NCBI GenBank assembly: GCA_025345505.1 | Contig: JANVCC010000056.1 | Coordinates: 1,419,049-1,483,048, forward strand | Direction of reading: 5' to 3' | Source of the DNA: Todiramphus chloris collaris | Lineage: Eukaryota > Chordata > Aves > Coraciiformes > Alcedinidae | Length of the DNA stretch: 64,000 nt | Shown here: positions 52,301-58,004 of the stretch, piece by piece | Layout of the letters: every line of letters starts with the position of its first letter | Position numbering within the stretch: position 1 is the stretch's first letter | Made by a program: the position numbers and the translations under genes | The notes under the pieces: generated by a model | Databases searched by the model: none | Seen by the model: the letters and a program-made list of their open reading frames with translations, nothing else | Told to the model about the DNA's origin: nothing

Positions 52301-54422
52301 ACAATGCATAGGTTCATAAACCTATTCCCAGTCTCACATTTCCAAAAATATTCAGTGTAAACATGACCTTTGAACTTCAAAAATTCTGCCCCAGTGAAAA
52401 CCTCTGCTAGCTGAAAAAAAATCTGAGCACAACTTTTGAACTGAAAAGAATCTGGTATCAGCTTTAACAAATGATAGTGGTCTCAACTCTTTCTTTAATA
52501 TCATAATGATAAAACTATCAAAAAAATTTTACACAATTTCAAATAGCACCTATATAACAACAACAATGTGTTTACCTGTCTAGTGCACCTTCTAGATGTT
52601 CATGTGACACATCAAAGTAATAGTTAGTATGTTCTCCACTCGTGAAAGCATTTGAGCTCCCGGCATGTTCACTAAGAAATTGGCTATACTCATTCTCTTT
52701 TGGATATTTCTTGGTTCCCAGGAACAGCATATGCTCACAAAAATGACTAAGCCCAGCAATGTTGGGAGGATCAGACAAGGATCCTGCAGAAGGAAAAAAA
52801 TCATATAACCATTCATGAAAAGTAACACTAAAACATTAAGTCTTTTTAAGTGCTTCGTATTACAGAACACTGCCCCAGGCAATTATACCAATTCTATATA
52901 TGTAAGCAGACACTTGTGCAGCTACAGTCTCAATCTTAAAACTGAATCTTAAAAAAAAAAAGACATTTGAATGAGTAATTGATCTAATTAGTGTCTCCAA
53001 TTGCCTCTACAGATCAGCCTACCTTGCCTTATAGAGATAATTTTTCAGTTTAAGTCTATGAGTCACAATCTGTAAAGACCTGGCAGATCACAATGTTCTG
53101 CCTTCTATACCTTGACTTTAGTAACTGCACCATGTTAAAAGGCAACAATTGCCAACCACAATTAAGGTATTTATCCTGTGGTTTATAGGACAAGTGATAA
53201 CCTGTAATTGCCTGAACGCAAGCAGTTACTGATGACCAGCTACTAGGTGTGAAGGCAAACAGACTAAAAGACAATAATGTCATGCAAGAATGGAAGCCAG
53301 AAATAATGCAAGTTTGAGTCTGGCAGTCCCGCTTTGGAGTATGCAACAATGTGCAACGTCAGAGGAGAGATGAAGGCAATGGATACATACCCTCCAGTAC
53401 ATGTGCAGGAATTAGATGCTGCAGTTGGCTATTACTGTCATATCACCTAACAAAGCCACATTTGTGATTCTCTTAACTACATAATTATTTGTGACAGCTG
53501 TATGCACAATAAAAAAGGACAGAAGTTTTCAGTGTTACTCCACTACTCCTGTCCTAATACCAACAGCAGCAAGAGCTCCCAACTACAAACATGGGAAGAG
53601 GATGCTTAGCTAATGAGTAAGGATGCTTAGGTAATGTGTGTGTGCATCATAGTTTCCAAGCAACTGAGAACAATGTCAACAAGCTTGAGAAATACCTCAG
53701 ATATAAGAAAAGACTTCCATTATTCTGAAGAGTTAAAGTAACTGCCATTATCCTGACGAGTTAAATTAACTGTCTTCCCCCTCTATCTTCAGCATTTCTG
53801 TTTGCACACTTAAGCACCACTGGAGTTAGGGAGCATCTCTCCTAACTCCTCCAGCACTACAGCATTTTCTCACCTCTACACATCAACAACATAAGAAAGA
53901 AAAAAAAAGTCTGAGAGGGCAGATAGAGCTGTCAGAAATAGCTGCACTCACCTGCCCCTTTTCTGCTTACAAAAGATCTTTCATAACATGAAACTTAATG
54001 GTTAAAAGAAGTTTTTCTACTGAGTTACACTTGAGTAAACACAGAGTACAATAACGCAATTTAATTAGCTCTAATAATTTTCAATTTGACATGTCAAAGA
54101 ACTAAACAAACTCTAAATTACAATAAAAGGCTAGGCTACCAACTAGATATCACTCCCGTCAGTTTATTTGCAGTTAAGATACCAGAATGTAAAACATTTT
54201 TCTAAATAAGGTAATGAACACAACATGCATTAAATACCTATGTGCACATCAAGCGCTGCTGAAGACTTATCTGTAGTGGGGTCACTAATGAGAAGAGCTT
54301 TAATGCCATTGGCCAATTCCAGTCCACGATATTCTCGTTTATCCTCAGGCGATTTGATAATTTCATTCGTTATTCTCTTAATAGCCGGATTGTTCATTTT
54401 GTTGTTTGTCTCCTTCTGAAAC
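1281..54422 (-). CDS. IDE: Insulin-degrading enzyme (insulysin), exons 2-23 of a gene running off both ends of the window
   Basis: IDE is a zinc metallopeptidase of family M16A. It works mainly in the cytosol, with a mitochondrial form, and cleaves insulin, amyloid-beta, glucagon and similar short peptides inside a closed chamber of four homologous domains. Twenty-two constitutive exons plus one alternative exon were placed by protein similarity, open frame, phase and GT-AG borders. Joined with 15a they give 2798 nt: 932 whole codons (human residues 34-965) plus one nucleotide of a split codon at each end. Visible key residues are His108, Glu111 and His112 (HFCEH), Glu182 and Glu189, exosite His332/His336/Gly339/Glu341, Arg824 and Tyr831. 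Cys110, Cys178, Cys812 and Cys819, linked to thiol sensitivity, are kept. The hinge joining the two halves (about 516-541) lies within exon 13. Exon 1 and the last exon are outside the window, so the targeting start and the C-terminal peroxisome-type tripeptide cannot be seen. Confidence 0.98.
1354..2426 (-). other. IDE intron 22
   Basis: 1073 bp of AT-rich sequence with short A runs. I see no recognisable repeat or gene. Confidence 0.85.
2427..2488 (-). CDS. IDE: IDE exon 22
   Basis: 62 nt, phase 1 in and phase 0 out; acceptor ttgtacag, donor AAG|GTAAGT. It encodes residues 921-941: [20 protein letters not shown]. It differs from human at four positions (human [20 protein letters not shown]): Ile for Thr, Asp for Glu, Gln for Lys, and none that disturb the helix. 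Confidence 0.97.
2489..4727 (-). other. IDE intron 21
   Basis: 2239 bp, AT-rich, with short A and T runs near 3570, 3910 and 4130. I see nothing else in it. Confidence 0.85.
4728..5000 (-). CDS. IDE: IDE exon 21, carries Tyr831
   Basis: 273 nt, the longest exon here, phase 1 to phase 1; acceptor cttgccaag, donor GAG|GTAAGA. It encodes residues 830-921 of domain 4, starting with Tyr831 (4996-4998) in [20 protein letters not shown]. It continues [20 protein letters not shown] and ends in [13 protein letters not shown]. Tyr831 contacts the scissile region of the substrate across the chamber. Lys and Cys in [11 protein letters not shown] differ from human. Confidence 0.99.
5360..5882 (+). mobile_element. 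CR1 LINE fragment, 3' part
   Basis: About 520 bp of CR1, plus strand. It contains the characteristic blocks for the C-terminal end of ORF2 and the 3'UTR: gagagccctgggactgttta, gcctggaaaagagaagacta, ggaacaggctgcccagagag, gttgtggagtctcc, and the terminal ggtcccttccaacccctacc followed by degenerate ATTCTATG units. It is 5'-truncated, as most CR1 copies are, and has no intact frame. It lies in antisense orientation to IDE. Confidence 0.93.
5977..6326 (-). mobile_element. CR1 LINE fragment with internal deletion (reverse-transcriptase box joined to 3' end)
   Basis: On the minus strand 6258-6326 encodes [20 protein letters not shown], a decayed match to the CR1 reverse-transcriptase stretch around the FADD catalytic box; the box reads TASD here and is not functional. 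The sequence then passes within a few codons into the CR1 3' part (gaagagggtagatttagatt, then the gagcaactgggatgggttgc region) and ends at the 3' terminus at 5977 (ccattctatga type). Several hundred base pairs of ORF2 between the two blocks are missing. Confidence 0.85.
6500..7900 (-). repeat. Decayed ancient interspersed repeat, probably an old CR1-clade LINE
   Basis: Blocks at 6755-6850 (ttagtattatctgaagattt, then gatgaaaatactaaatagca) and 7130-7270 (ttatcttccagggattagaa, actgatctgttatttctctg, cagtacctcacctatcatcc) resemble, by memory, a repeat common in reptile and bird genomes in which the same phrases occur in the same order. Copy-specific decay is heavy and the borders are uncertain. 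No frame survives. Confidence 0.5.
8659..8826 (-). CDS. IDE: IDE exon 20, carries Arg824
   Basis: 168 nt, phase 1 to phase 1; acceptor gtctttag, donor TGG|GTAAGT. It encodes residues 774-830 of domain 4: [55 protein letters not shown]. Arg824 (codon CGC at 8675-8677) helps position substrate at the active site. Cys812 and Cys819, targets of thiol-reactive inhibitors, are both present. Confidence 0.99.
8827..9907 (-). other. IDE intron 19
   Basis: 1081 bp, AT-rich, with one short CR1 remnant (9586-9649). Nothing else seen. Confidence 0.85.
9586..9649 (-). mobile_element. CR1 3'-end remnant
   Basis: The plus strand reads aatcacagagtcatggaatg, then atttgggttgaaagggacct and taaagatcatctagcttc, the reverse complement of the CR1 3' terminus. 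Only about 60 bp remain, a typical severe 5' truncation. Confidence 0.85.
9908..10019 (-). CDS. IDE: IDE exon 19
   Basis: 112 nt, phase 0 in and phase 1 out; acceptor ctcttccag, donor ACA|GTAAGT. It encodes residues 737-774, crossing from domain 3 to domain 4 (about 768): [20 protein letters not shown], then [17 protein letters not shown]. Confidence 0.98.
10020..11331 (-). other. IDE intron 18
   Basis: 1312 bp, AT-rich, with an A14 run at 10522-10535. I see no gene or identifiable repeat family. Confidence 0.85.
11332..11423 (-). CDS. IDE: IDE exon 18
   Basis: 92 nt, phase 1 in and phase 0 out; acceptor tattctag, donor CAG|GTTGGT (weak beyond GT). It encodes residues 706-736: [20 protein letters not shown], then [10 protein letters not shown]. 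Ala replaces human Pro in AFIPQLL. Confidence 0.98.
11424..13880 (-). other. IDE intron 17
   Basis: 2457 bp. It holds a T-rich low-complexity stretch (about 13135-13260) and a CR1 fragment (13605-13782) about 100 bp from exon 17. The rest is unremarkable. Confidence 0.85.
13605..13782 (-). mobile_element. CR1 3'-end fragment
   Basis: The plus strand reads agaatcacagaattgtaggg, gttggaagggacctccgaag, atcatcgagtccaacccc and continues to ctctggggagtctgttccag: the reverse complement of a CR1 3' end of about 178 bp. It appears less diverged than the 27756 and 38923 remnants. Confidence 0.93.
13881..14001 (-). CDS. IDE: IDE exon 17
   Basis: 121 nt, phase 0 in and phase 1 out; acceptor ttgttttag, donor ATG|GTAATG. 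It encodes residues 666-706 of domain 3: [20 protein letters not shown], then [20 protein letters not shown]. It appears identical to mammals. Confidence 0.98.
14002..16045 (-). other. IDE intron 16
   Basis: 2044 bp, AT-rich, with a short (TA)n/(GA)n patch at 15503-15517. I see no gene or repeat family. Confidence 0.85.
16046..16156 (-). CDS. IDE: IDE exon 16
   Basis: 111 nt, phase 0 to phase 0, 37 residues (629-665): [20 protein letters not shown], then [17 protein letters not shown]. The acceptor is ttccatag. The start at CTC TCT was chosen over a second possible AG ten bases further in (after GTAAAAG) because only it restores LSVKG and keeps frame with both 15a and 15b. Donor GCG|GTAAGC. 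Confidence 0.97.
16157..18295 (-). other. IDE intron between exon 15b and exon 16
   Basis: 2139 bp, with T and A runs near 16733 and 16773 and a pyrimidine-only stretch at about 17411-17457 (T-rich, then C). Its possible role in the 15a/15b choice is unknown. Confidence 0.85.
18296..18440 (-). CDS. IDE: IDE exon 15b (alternative)
   Basis: 145 nt; acceptor with a long pyrimidine tract ending tttttgttag, donor CTT|GTAAGT. It encodes [48 protein letters not shown]. It is identical to 15a at 24 of 48 positions, all within the first 38; the last ten share none. It has five Arg/Lys and four acidic residues, so the segment goes from about -5 (15a) to +1. It must have arisen by duplication of 15a or the reverse. 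It remains fully open. Confidence 0.96.
18441..18976 (-). other. Short intron between exons 15a and 15b
   Basis: 536 bp. This is long enough to be spliced normally, so exclusion of double inclusion is not explained by steric crowding of splice sites. It begins with the consensus donor GTAAGT and ends with a strong pyrimidine tract. No repeat seen. Confidence 0.9.
18977..19121 (-). CDS. IDE: IDE exon 15a (canonical alternative)
   Basis: 145 nt; acceptor ttcttccag, donor TAT|GTAAGT. It encodes residues 580-628 of domain 3: [48 protein letters not shown]. This is the sequence of the standard, most studied enzyme. The segment has six acidic residues and one Lys. Confidence 0.98.
20077..20090 (+). 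repeat. G14 homopolymer
   Basis: Fourteen G on the plus strand (C in the IDE transcript), followed by agagcgtgtgtgtgg. Length is likely polymorphic and prone to assembly error. Confidence 0.95.
22081..22142 (+). mobile_element. CR1 3'-end remnant
   Basis: Decayed CR1 terminus: ctgctcattgcaagcaacag, caaaggccccttctaatcca, aaccattctac. About 60 bp remain. The alignment is by eye, against the usual ggtcccttccaacccaaacc end. Confidence 0.65.
23455..23537 (-). CDS. IDE: IDE exon 14
   Basis: 83 nt, phase 0 in and phase 2 out; acceptor tgacacag, donor TTTTTCAG|GTATGC. It encodes residues 553-579 in domain 3: [20 protein letters not shown], then CLNFEFF, and leaves AG of Ser580 to be completed by either exon 15a (C) or 15b (T), both giving Ser. 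It contains a run of eight T in the Lys-Phe-Phe-Leu codons. Confidence 0.98.
23538..25967 (-). other. IDE intron 13
   Basis: 2430 bp with a (TA)n tract (23852-23873) and an A/C-rich simple repeat (24088-24144). Remaining sequence is unremarkable. Confidence 0.85.
24088..24144 (-). repeat. (TTTG)n-like / A-rich simple repeat
   Basis: The plus strand holds only A and C for 57 bases, with irregular AAAC and AACC units; the IDE strand is therefore T/G. Similar A/C stretches occur at 40486, 55191 and 60034. Confidence 0.85.
25968..26090 (-). CDS. IDE: IDE exon 13, inter-half hinge
   Basis: 123 nt, phase 0 to phase 0, encoding 41 residues (512-552): [20 protein letters not shown], then [21 protein letters not shown]. 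Acceptor acctag, donor AAG|GTAAGC. The flexible linker joining the N- and C-terminal halves (human about 516-541) lies entirely in this exon. Confidence 0.98.
26091..27055 (-). other. IDE intron 12
   Basis: 965 bp of AT-rich sequence with no recognisable feature. Confidence 0.85.
27056..27158 (-). CDS. IDE: IDE exon 12
   Basis: 103 nt, phase 2 in and phase 0 out; acceptor tgttttcag, donor AAG|GTATGT. It encodes residues 477-511, the end of domain 2: [20 protein letters not shown], then [14 protein letters not shown]. Asp replaces human Glu in TEEWYG, and Ser replaces Pro in AIPDEV. Confidence 0.98.
27756..27802 (-). mobile_element. Possible CR1 3'-end remnant
   Basis: The plus strand reads gtgttggaagggacacataa, ggatcactgagttcaactcc, like the reversed CR1 terminus with decay. 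Too short for certainty. Confidence 0.5.
28844..28866 (+). repeat. (CA)n microsatellite
   Basis: An uninterrupted AC run of about 23 bases. Confidence 0.95.
29724..29740 (+). repeat. (TTGA)n microsatellite
   Basis: About four uninterrupted TTGA units. Confidence 0.85.
31893..31933. repeat. Inverted repeat with CCGG ends
   Basis: aaataccgg (31893-31901) pairs perfectly with ccggtattt (31925-31933) across a 23-base loop; one G-T and one A-T pair can extend the stem inward. It may be fortuitous, but GC-containing stems are unusual in this AT-rich intron. Confidence 0.55.
33364..33746 (-). other. Exon-like open frame in intron 11, uncertain
   Basis: An open frame of about 127 codons on the IDE strand, preceded by an acceptor-like tttttttccaag. 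It begins in phase 1 with [20 protein letters not shown] and continues [14 protein letters not shown]. The piece TLTKDD..QYLK resembles IDE exon 22 ([12 protein letters not shown]), with the TLTKDD codons differing only at third positions, and it starts in the same phase as exon 22. No clear donor is visible and the second half matches nothing I recognise. Splicing it after exon 11 would hit a stop at once. Open frames of this length are expected about once by chance in a window of this size. Confidence 0.25.
34433..34469. repeat. (AT)n microsatellite, interrupted
   Basis: Two TA runs separated by a short tttttaca spacer. Confidence 0.9.
37618..37721 (-). CDS. IDE: IDE exon 11
   Basis: 104 nt, phase 0 in and phase 2 out; acceptor ttttttag, donor TCG|GTAAGT. 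It encodes residues 443-477 in domain 2: [20 protein letters not shown], then [14 protein letters not shown] and two bases of Arg477. The largest complete intron of the window (10.5 kb) follows it. Confidence 0.98.
37722..40533 (-). other. IDE intron 10
   Basis: 2812 bp. It has (TA)n plus A15 at 38121-38155, a CR1 remnant (38923-38993), an A16 run (39543-39558) and an A/C-rich tract (40486-40524) close to exon 10. Nothing else seen. Confidence 0.85.
38923..38993 (+). mobile_element. CR1 3'-end remnant
   Basis: gagcaggagggttggaaaag, gtccaacctaaaccatttca, tgattctgtgatt: a decayed CR1 terminus including an ATTCTGTG-type end repeat. Confidence 0.75.
40534..40614 (-). CDS. IDE: IDE exon 10
   Basis: 81 nt, phase 0 to phase 0, encoding 27 residues (416-442): [20 protein letters not shown], then KLGGMLH. 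Acceptor tcctag, donor CAT|GTAAGT. The end differs from human (KIAGILH). Confidence 0.97.
40615..42166 (-). other. IDE intron 9
   Basis: 1552 bp, AT-rich, without recognisable repeat or gene. Confidence 0.85.
42167..42258 (-). CDS. IDE: IDE exon 9
   Basis: 92 nt, phase 1 in and phase 0 out; acceptor ctttccag, donor AAG|GTACAG. It encodes residues 385-415 in domain 2: [20 protein letters not shown], then [10 protein letters not shown]. Thr replaces the human Ala in KLRAEG. Confidence 0.98.
42259..42789 (-). other. IDE intron 8
   Basis: 531 bp, AT-rich. Nothing recognisable. Confidence 0.85.
42790..42882 (-). CDS. IDE: IDE exon 8
   Basis: 93 nt, phase 1 to phase 1; acceptor ttttacag, donor TTT|GTAAGT. 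It encodes residues 354-385 in domain 2: [20 protein letters not shown], then [10 protein letters not shown]. The Gly-Gly-Gln segment extends the exosite wall after Val360/Gly361. It appears identical to mammals. Confidence 0.98.
43015..43285 (+). mobile_element. CR1 3'-end fragment with duplicated terminus
   Basis: CR1 3' region: caatgagggtggtgaaacac, gagttgcccagagaggtggc, ggaggggttggactagatta, ccttccaacccaaagtattc, tatgattct. The last 39 bp occur twice in perfect tandem (from 43208 and from 43247, ending at 43285), in place of the usual short array of 8-bp end units. Confidence 0.93.
43208..43285 (+). repeat. 39-bp tandem duplication of a CR1 terminus
   Basis: Two identical 39-bp units, each starting aggtcccttccaacccaaag and ending gattctccttc. 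The unit includes non-CR1 flank (ccttc), so the duplication happened after insertion. Confidence 0.95.
43790..43952 (-). CDS. IDE: IDE exon 7, substrate exosite
   Basis: 163 nt, phase 0 in and phase 1 out; acceptor cccctcag, donor AAAG|GTAAGT. It encodes residues 300-354 in domain 2, including [20 protein letters not shown]. This segment holds the exosite (His332, Gly335, His336, Gly339, Glu341 in human numbering) that anchors the substrate N-terminus about 30 angstroms from the zinc. All five residues are present. Confidence 0.99.
43953..44382 (-). other. IDE intron 6
   Basis: 430 bp, the shortest intron. Unremarkable AT-rich sequence with a short (CA)n near 44042. Confidence 0.9.
44383..44495 (-). 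CDS. IDE: IDE exon 6
   Basis: 113 nt, phase 1 in and phase 0 out; acceptor tattctag, donor CGA|GTATGT, with A instead of G before the GT. It encodes residues 262-299: [20 protein letters not shown], then [17 protein letters not shown]. It spans the end of domain 1 (about residue 285) and the start of domain 2. Confidence 0.97.
44496..47980 (-). other. IDE intron 5
   Basis: 3485 bp, AT-rich, with a T19 run at 46842-46860. I see no gene or repeat family. Confidence 0.85.
46842..46860 (+). repeat. T19 homopolymer
   Basis: Nineteen T on the plus strand (A in the IDE transcript). Confidence 0.9.
47981..48103 (-). CDS. IDE: IDE exon 5
   Basis: 123 nt, phase 1 to phase 1, so skipping it would keep frame. 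Acceptor attacag, donor GAG|GTGAGT. It encodes residues 221-262 of domain 1: [20 protein letters not shown], then [20 protein letters not shown]. The start ([13 protein letters not shown]; human has NKYTLETRPNQEG) is one of the more variable stretches in the coding part. Confidence 0.98.
48104..51625 (-). other. IDE intron 4
   Basis: 3522 bp containing one CR1 fragment (48831-49127). The remaining sequence is unique-looking. The plus-strand open frame at 50506-50820 has no recognisable content. Confidence 0.85.
48831..49127 (+). mobile_element. CR1 3'-end fragment
   Basis: About 300 bp of CR1: ggatggagccaggctcttct, ccaatgataggacaaggggt, aacaggctgcccagagaggt, tgtggagtctcc, ggttggactagatgattttt, ccttccaacccctaacattc, and the end repeat tgtgattctgtgatt. 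It is well preserved compared with the 22081 and 38923 remnants. Confidence 0.95.
51626..51795 (-). CDS. IDE: IDE exon 4, carries zinc ligand Glu189
   Basis: 170 nt, phase 2 in and phase 1 out; acceptor ctgtttag, donor CAG|GTTTGT (weak after the GT). It encodes residues 164-221: [20 protein letters not shown], then AVDSEHEKN. Glu189 is the codon at 51720-51722 and Glu182 is at 51741-51743. Cys178 is present. It has small changes from human, such as Leu in EKNLMNDAW and Asn in GNPNHPF. Confidence 0.98.
51796..52575 (-). other. IDE intron 3
   Basis: 780 bp, AT-rich. It includes a short local near-repeat (aaaatccaaggggaaaatcc, then acagggaaaatcc, about 52083-52117). Nothing else seen. Confidence 0.85.
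52576..52783 (-). CDS. IDE: IDE exon 3, carries the HxxEH zinc motif
   Basis: 208 nt, phase 1 in and phase 2 out; acceptor ctgcag, donor CAG|GTAAAC. It encodes residues 95-164 of domain 1, including [12 protein letters not shown] with the inverted zinc motif HFCEH: His108 and His112 bind zinc and Glu111 is the general base. It continues through [20 protein letters not shown] and the substrate-contact strand [12 protein letters not shown]. All 68 whole codons read as in mammalian IDE, making this one of the most conserved exons. Confidence 0.99.
52731..52745 (-). other. IDE: HFCEH inverted zinc-binding motif
   Basis: The codons CAT TTT TGT GAG CAT encode His108-Phe-Cys-Glu111-His112. In family M16 this HxxEH order is the reverse of the HExxH motif of thermolysin-type enzymes. 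The third zinc ligand, Glu189, is in exon 4. The intact motif means the gene still encodes an active-type enzyme. Confidence 0.98.
52784..54237 (-). other. IDE intron 2
   Basis: 1454 bp with no identifiable repeat or gene. The short repeat ggatgcttag(c/g)taat occurs twice near 53601-53635. Confidence 0.85.
54238..54422 (-). CDS. IDE: IDE exon 2 (residues 33/34-94/95), contains Met42
   Basis: 185 nt, entered in phase 2 and left in phase 1. The acceptor is tttaag before a single G that completes codon 33; the next codons read FQKETNNK and then Met42 in MNNPAIKR. The exon ends in DVHI plus the first base of Gly95, with donor ATAG|GTATTT, which departs from consensus at the last positions. It encodes the N-terminal edge of domain 1. 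The peptide [19 protein letters not shown] is nearly identical to human. Substitutions cluster just before and after Met42. Confidence 0.97.
54395..54397 (-). other. IDE: Met42 codon, internal translation start of cytosolic IDE
   Basis: The ATG follows AACAAA, so A is at -3 and A at +4, an acceptable but not ideal context. In mammals initiation at Met1 gives a mitochondrial form and initiation at Met42 the shorter cytosolic form. This second start is kept here. Met1 itself is in exon 1, outside the window. Confidence 0.75.
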
Positions 54423-55190
54423 CTTAAAGAAAACAGAAGAAATTTCACTTACAATTTTTACTTCAGCCCTACTAATATTTTAATATTATGTTAAAGAATA
54501 CTGCGTGGTACTGAGACCAAGAAATTTACTTTTGTGTAAAACTCATAGAGCTGGCCTAAAACTGTAGTTCAGATCCTGAGAGATACTACTGTTAAAACAA
54601 ACAAACAACAAACAAAAAACCATAAGACCGAGCAACATGATAAAATTGTAGATCACATAATTGAATGTTTCAAGTTTCATACTAGTGGTAATTAAAATAA
54701 CACTAAAGAAATAAAATTTCCTTATTCAATTACAATAAAAATTAAATTAAATGAAGCATACATTGCTAGCTCAAGTATCTCAGGCTTCAGAAAAGTATTT
54801 TATGTGTCTAAATTGGTGCTTATATTTACGTTACTACTTTGTGATTGTCAGGTAAACAAAATTTTACTAAATAAACACTGGATTTGTACACTCAAGAAAG
54901 AAAGGGTGACACTATTTACAATATCACCATAAAAATGCAAACACACTGCAGAATTGTCATGATAAACAGGAATAGACTGTCTCACATGTTTAAAATTCTA
55001 CTACTAATTTAACAGATATGCTAGCAGACATGCTTCTTTAATGGCACAATTTTGAAACAGTAAGAAACTAAGTGTGATTCTGAAATTATGAACTCTGGGT
55101 TTTAGTTTTTTCTTTAATGCCAATTGAAAAGGTGAGACACTCAGGCTTGGATATTCAGGAAGGTAGGGTGGAAATACTAGGCTGCATGTT

Positions 55191-55264
55191 AAAAACAAAA
55201 AACACCTACCAAAAACACCAACACCAAAAAACAAACAAACAAACACACACATACACACCCCCCA
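55191..55264 (+). repeat. A/C-rich simple repeat
   Basis: Mixed CAAA, CCAA and CA units on the plus strand ending in a C run. Confidence 0.85.
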
Positions 55265-57989
55265 TCACAAACACAAAATAAGCAAACTCCAGAAATGGGA
55301 AATCAGAGGGCTATGATCTGAGCCAATCATGCAGTGTATTCCTGCACGTAACGGCCACTGAGTTCTAACCCTGTTTTACGGGAAGGGTTTCAGAACAGAG
55401 CCTGTTCTATACACAGTACTAATCAAAATCAATCTTTTCCTGTCGTGAAATGCTGCTTGCCATATTGCCAAGTAACTTACTACACAAGCTTTGTTAGTTG
55501 TTGCTGAACTAATTTCACTTACAAAGAAATCCAGATCTGAGTCTAATTCCCCACCACAACATATAGACAGAGGCATGAGGAATTGTGTATGATCCTGTCA
55601 GTGTCACACAGATAACAAGGAGTTTCACAGTATTTACTTCTCCATTTTCAGGTTGTATGGTTCAAGAAAATTAATCCAGGTTTTAAGACTACATACAAGC
55701 TTTAAGACTCTATGGGATGTGGAACATGAGGGACTGCATAGCTCTTGACATACTTATTGTTTCAGGTCTTCGGTCATGTCATTTTAACTCCAGACAGCAA
55801 ACCAACTGCATACTCAATGTTACCAGATACATGACAAAAAAAACTTCAGAAAAGAAAATCTGATTATGTATTTTATTTACAGTTTAAAATTACAAATGAA
55901 AAAGGGGAAAAAGATCTCCTTCCTAAAACACTGTATCATTCTCAAAATGGGAAGCAGTTCTGTGAGCTACTGTGCCTTCTGTATTATCTCCTTGCCATTT
56001 ATTCATGTGATTCTATGATATAAAAACAACAGCCAACTTGAAGCCAGCAGATGCACAGTGTTGGTGTTATAATGAGGCTGATAAAGAGCTCATTATTAAC
56101 AGCATGTTAAGAATATAAGATTTATAAACATAATGCCAACAGTAGGATCAGAAGATTTCACAAACAGAAAATTAAGATTTTACTGTAGCGGAGTGAAAGT
56201 TTGGATAAACTGGATTTATGCTTGAGGAAGGAGATACATATGTAAACTGTAGAAGATATTAATGTAAAAAACAAACAAACAAAAAATAACCACAAAAACC
56301 AGTAAAGTAAGTATTAGATCTTTGAAACTTTTGAAAGAAGTAAAAAGATTACTTCGTAACTTGTAAATAGAGTTAAGTTATAACACACCCTTATATGCAG
56401 AAAAGCAAAATTACAAAGAGGAATTATAATCCAAACAAAAAAAAATTAGAAGCAGAATACAGAAAGCAGCAATGAATAACCAAGATCTGAATGTCTGTAA
56501 GCAAGAGCCATAAACAACATGAAATAACTTTTTTTAATGTGCAGCTCAATGCATTTTAGATGGAAACACTTGCCCTAGTAAAACATGGTTCTCATGAATT
56601 AGGTTTTTTTAAAAAGTGCAGTCAAACACAGTCTCTAAACAGTAACTGAAATGTTAAAGGTTAATAAATTTCAATGTCTACAGTCTCACTTAAACCTGTC
56701 ATTTATCTATTAGTTTAACTCTGTATTGAGGCTAAGCCTGCCTGGAATATCTATGGGCTTGCTTCTCTCCTCTAGAAAAACACAGATACCATTCAAAAAG
56801 AAAGGATACTCCAAGTCCGGCAACTTCTATGTTTCTCTGCATCAATAGAACTGATAAAATGCATGCTTAGGATTTAAAAAATGCCTCCTTGTTCACAATT
56901 CAGTCTTAAGTAGAAATACTCTACTAAACTTAAGATACTATATAAAGTGAGAATAGATATTTTCATAGATGAAAACCACTAACTAAACTGTTAACTGTAT
57001 TTCAGTTGAACAGAATTCTATGGGATTGACAAATTTAAGTATGTAGTAGAGCAAGGAGGTCTCAAACTCCTGATTTCACCTCTGCTACAAACAACCTATC
57101 ATTTGCTTTTCAGCTAAAATATTCCATCTCATTAAGATACTAGTTGCTTATCCTAAGAGGCACATATACTATAAAATTCTCAAGTTGTTTTTTTTTTTTT
57201 AATGTTATAGAATTTCCTTGCCATCTGATATCTCCTTGTTATTTCTACACCACATCATTAAGTCACAGAACTTTAGTGTTTGTTCAGATGACTCATCTTT
57301 CCAATATGATTCATCATTATTACGCAGCTACTATGAAATCTTAGGAGATTTCAATTGAAGTCGTGTGAAGGTGTACACCTCCACTTTAGTTTATTGTGAC
57401 TCCCTCCTTCTGCCTCCTTCACAGCCTACCTCCACCTTGATAGCCAAATTTCTGAAGAGGAAAAACCTACAATGTTCAAAAGGTCAAAACCAGTAATTAA
57501 GACTTCAAACTAAGGACTTAAACTTGTATCTCTGTCTTCACTGTTATTTCAGTGGACACTGTGAATACAACATGCTCTTCAACTTCAAATGGGTTTGCAT
57601 GATTAACTAACAACTATCTCCCTGCAAACTAAATTGCAATGCCAGACTACTCATATAAAAGCAAAAGCAAATCAACTATGCAATACTTCAGGAAGGCAAT
57701 GCATCACAAGATCAAGACCAATACCTTCCTGCTTAAGTACTGTTCCTGATGGTGCTTGTTACAACAATACAGCATCTAGAAAACAAAATTCCACTTAAGA
57801 TATTTATACAATGACCTTTTCTTAAGGAGTAAACTGTAAGATGTATTAAAAATTCCTTCATATGACTGCTTTTCCATGCAACTATTAAGTTCTTTAAGTG
57901 CAATTGAATTATAACAGTACCATGCTCCATTCTTTCACACAAGAATCCTAAAACACCTACTACTTTTGACAACAGAACTGCTTTTGGCT

Positions 57990-58004
57990 GGGGGGGGGGG
58001 GGGG
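57990..58004 (+). repeat. G15 homopolymer
   Basis: Fifteen G on the plus strand (C in the IDE transcript), comparable with the G14 in intron 14. Confidence 0.95.
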
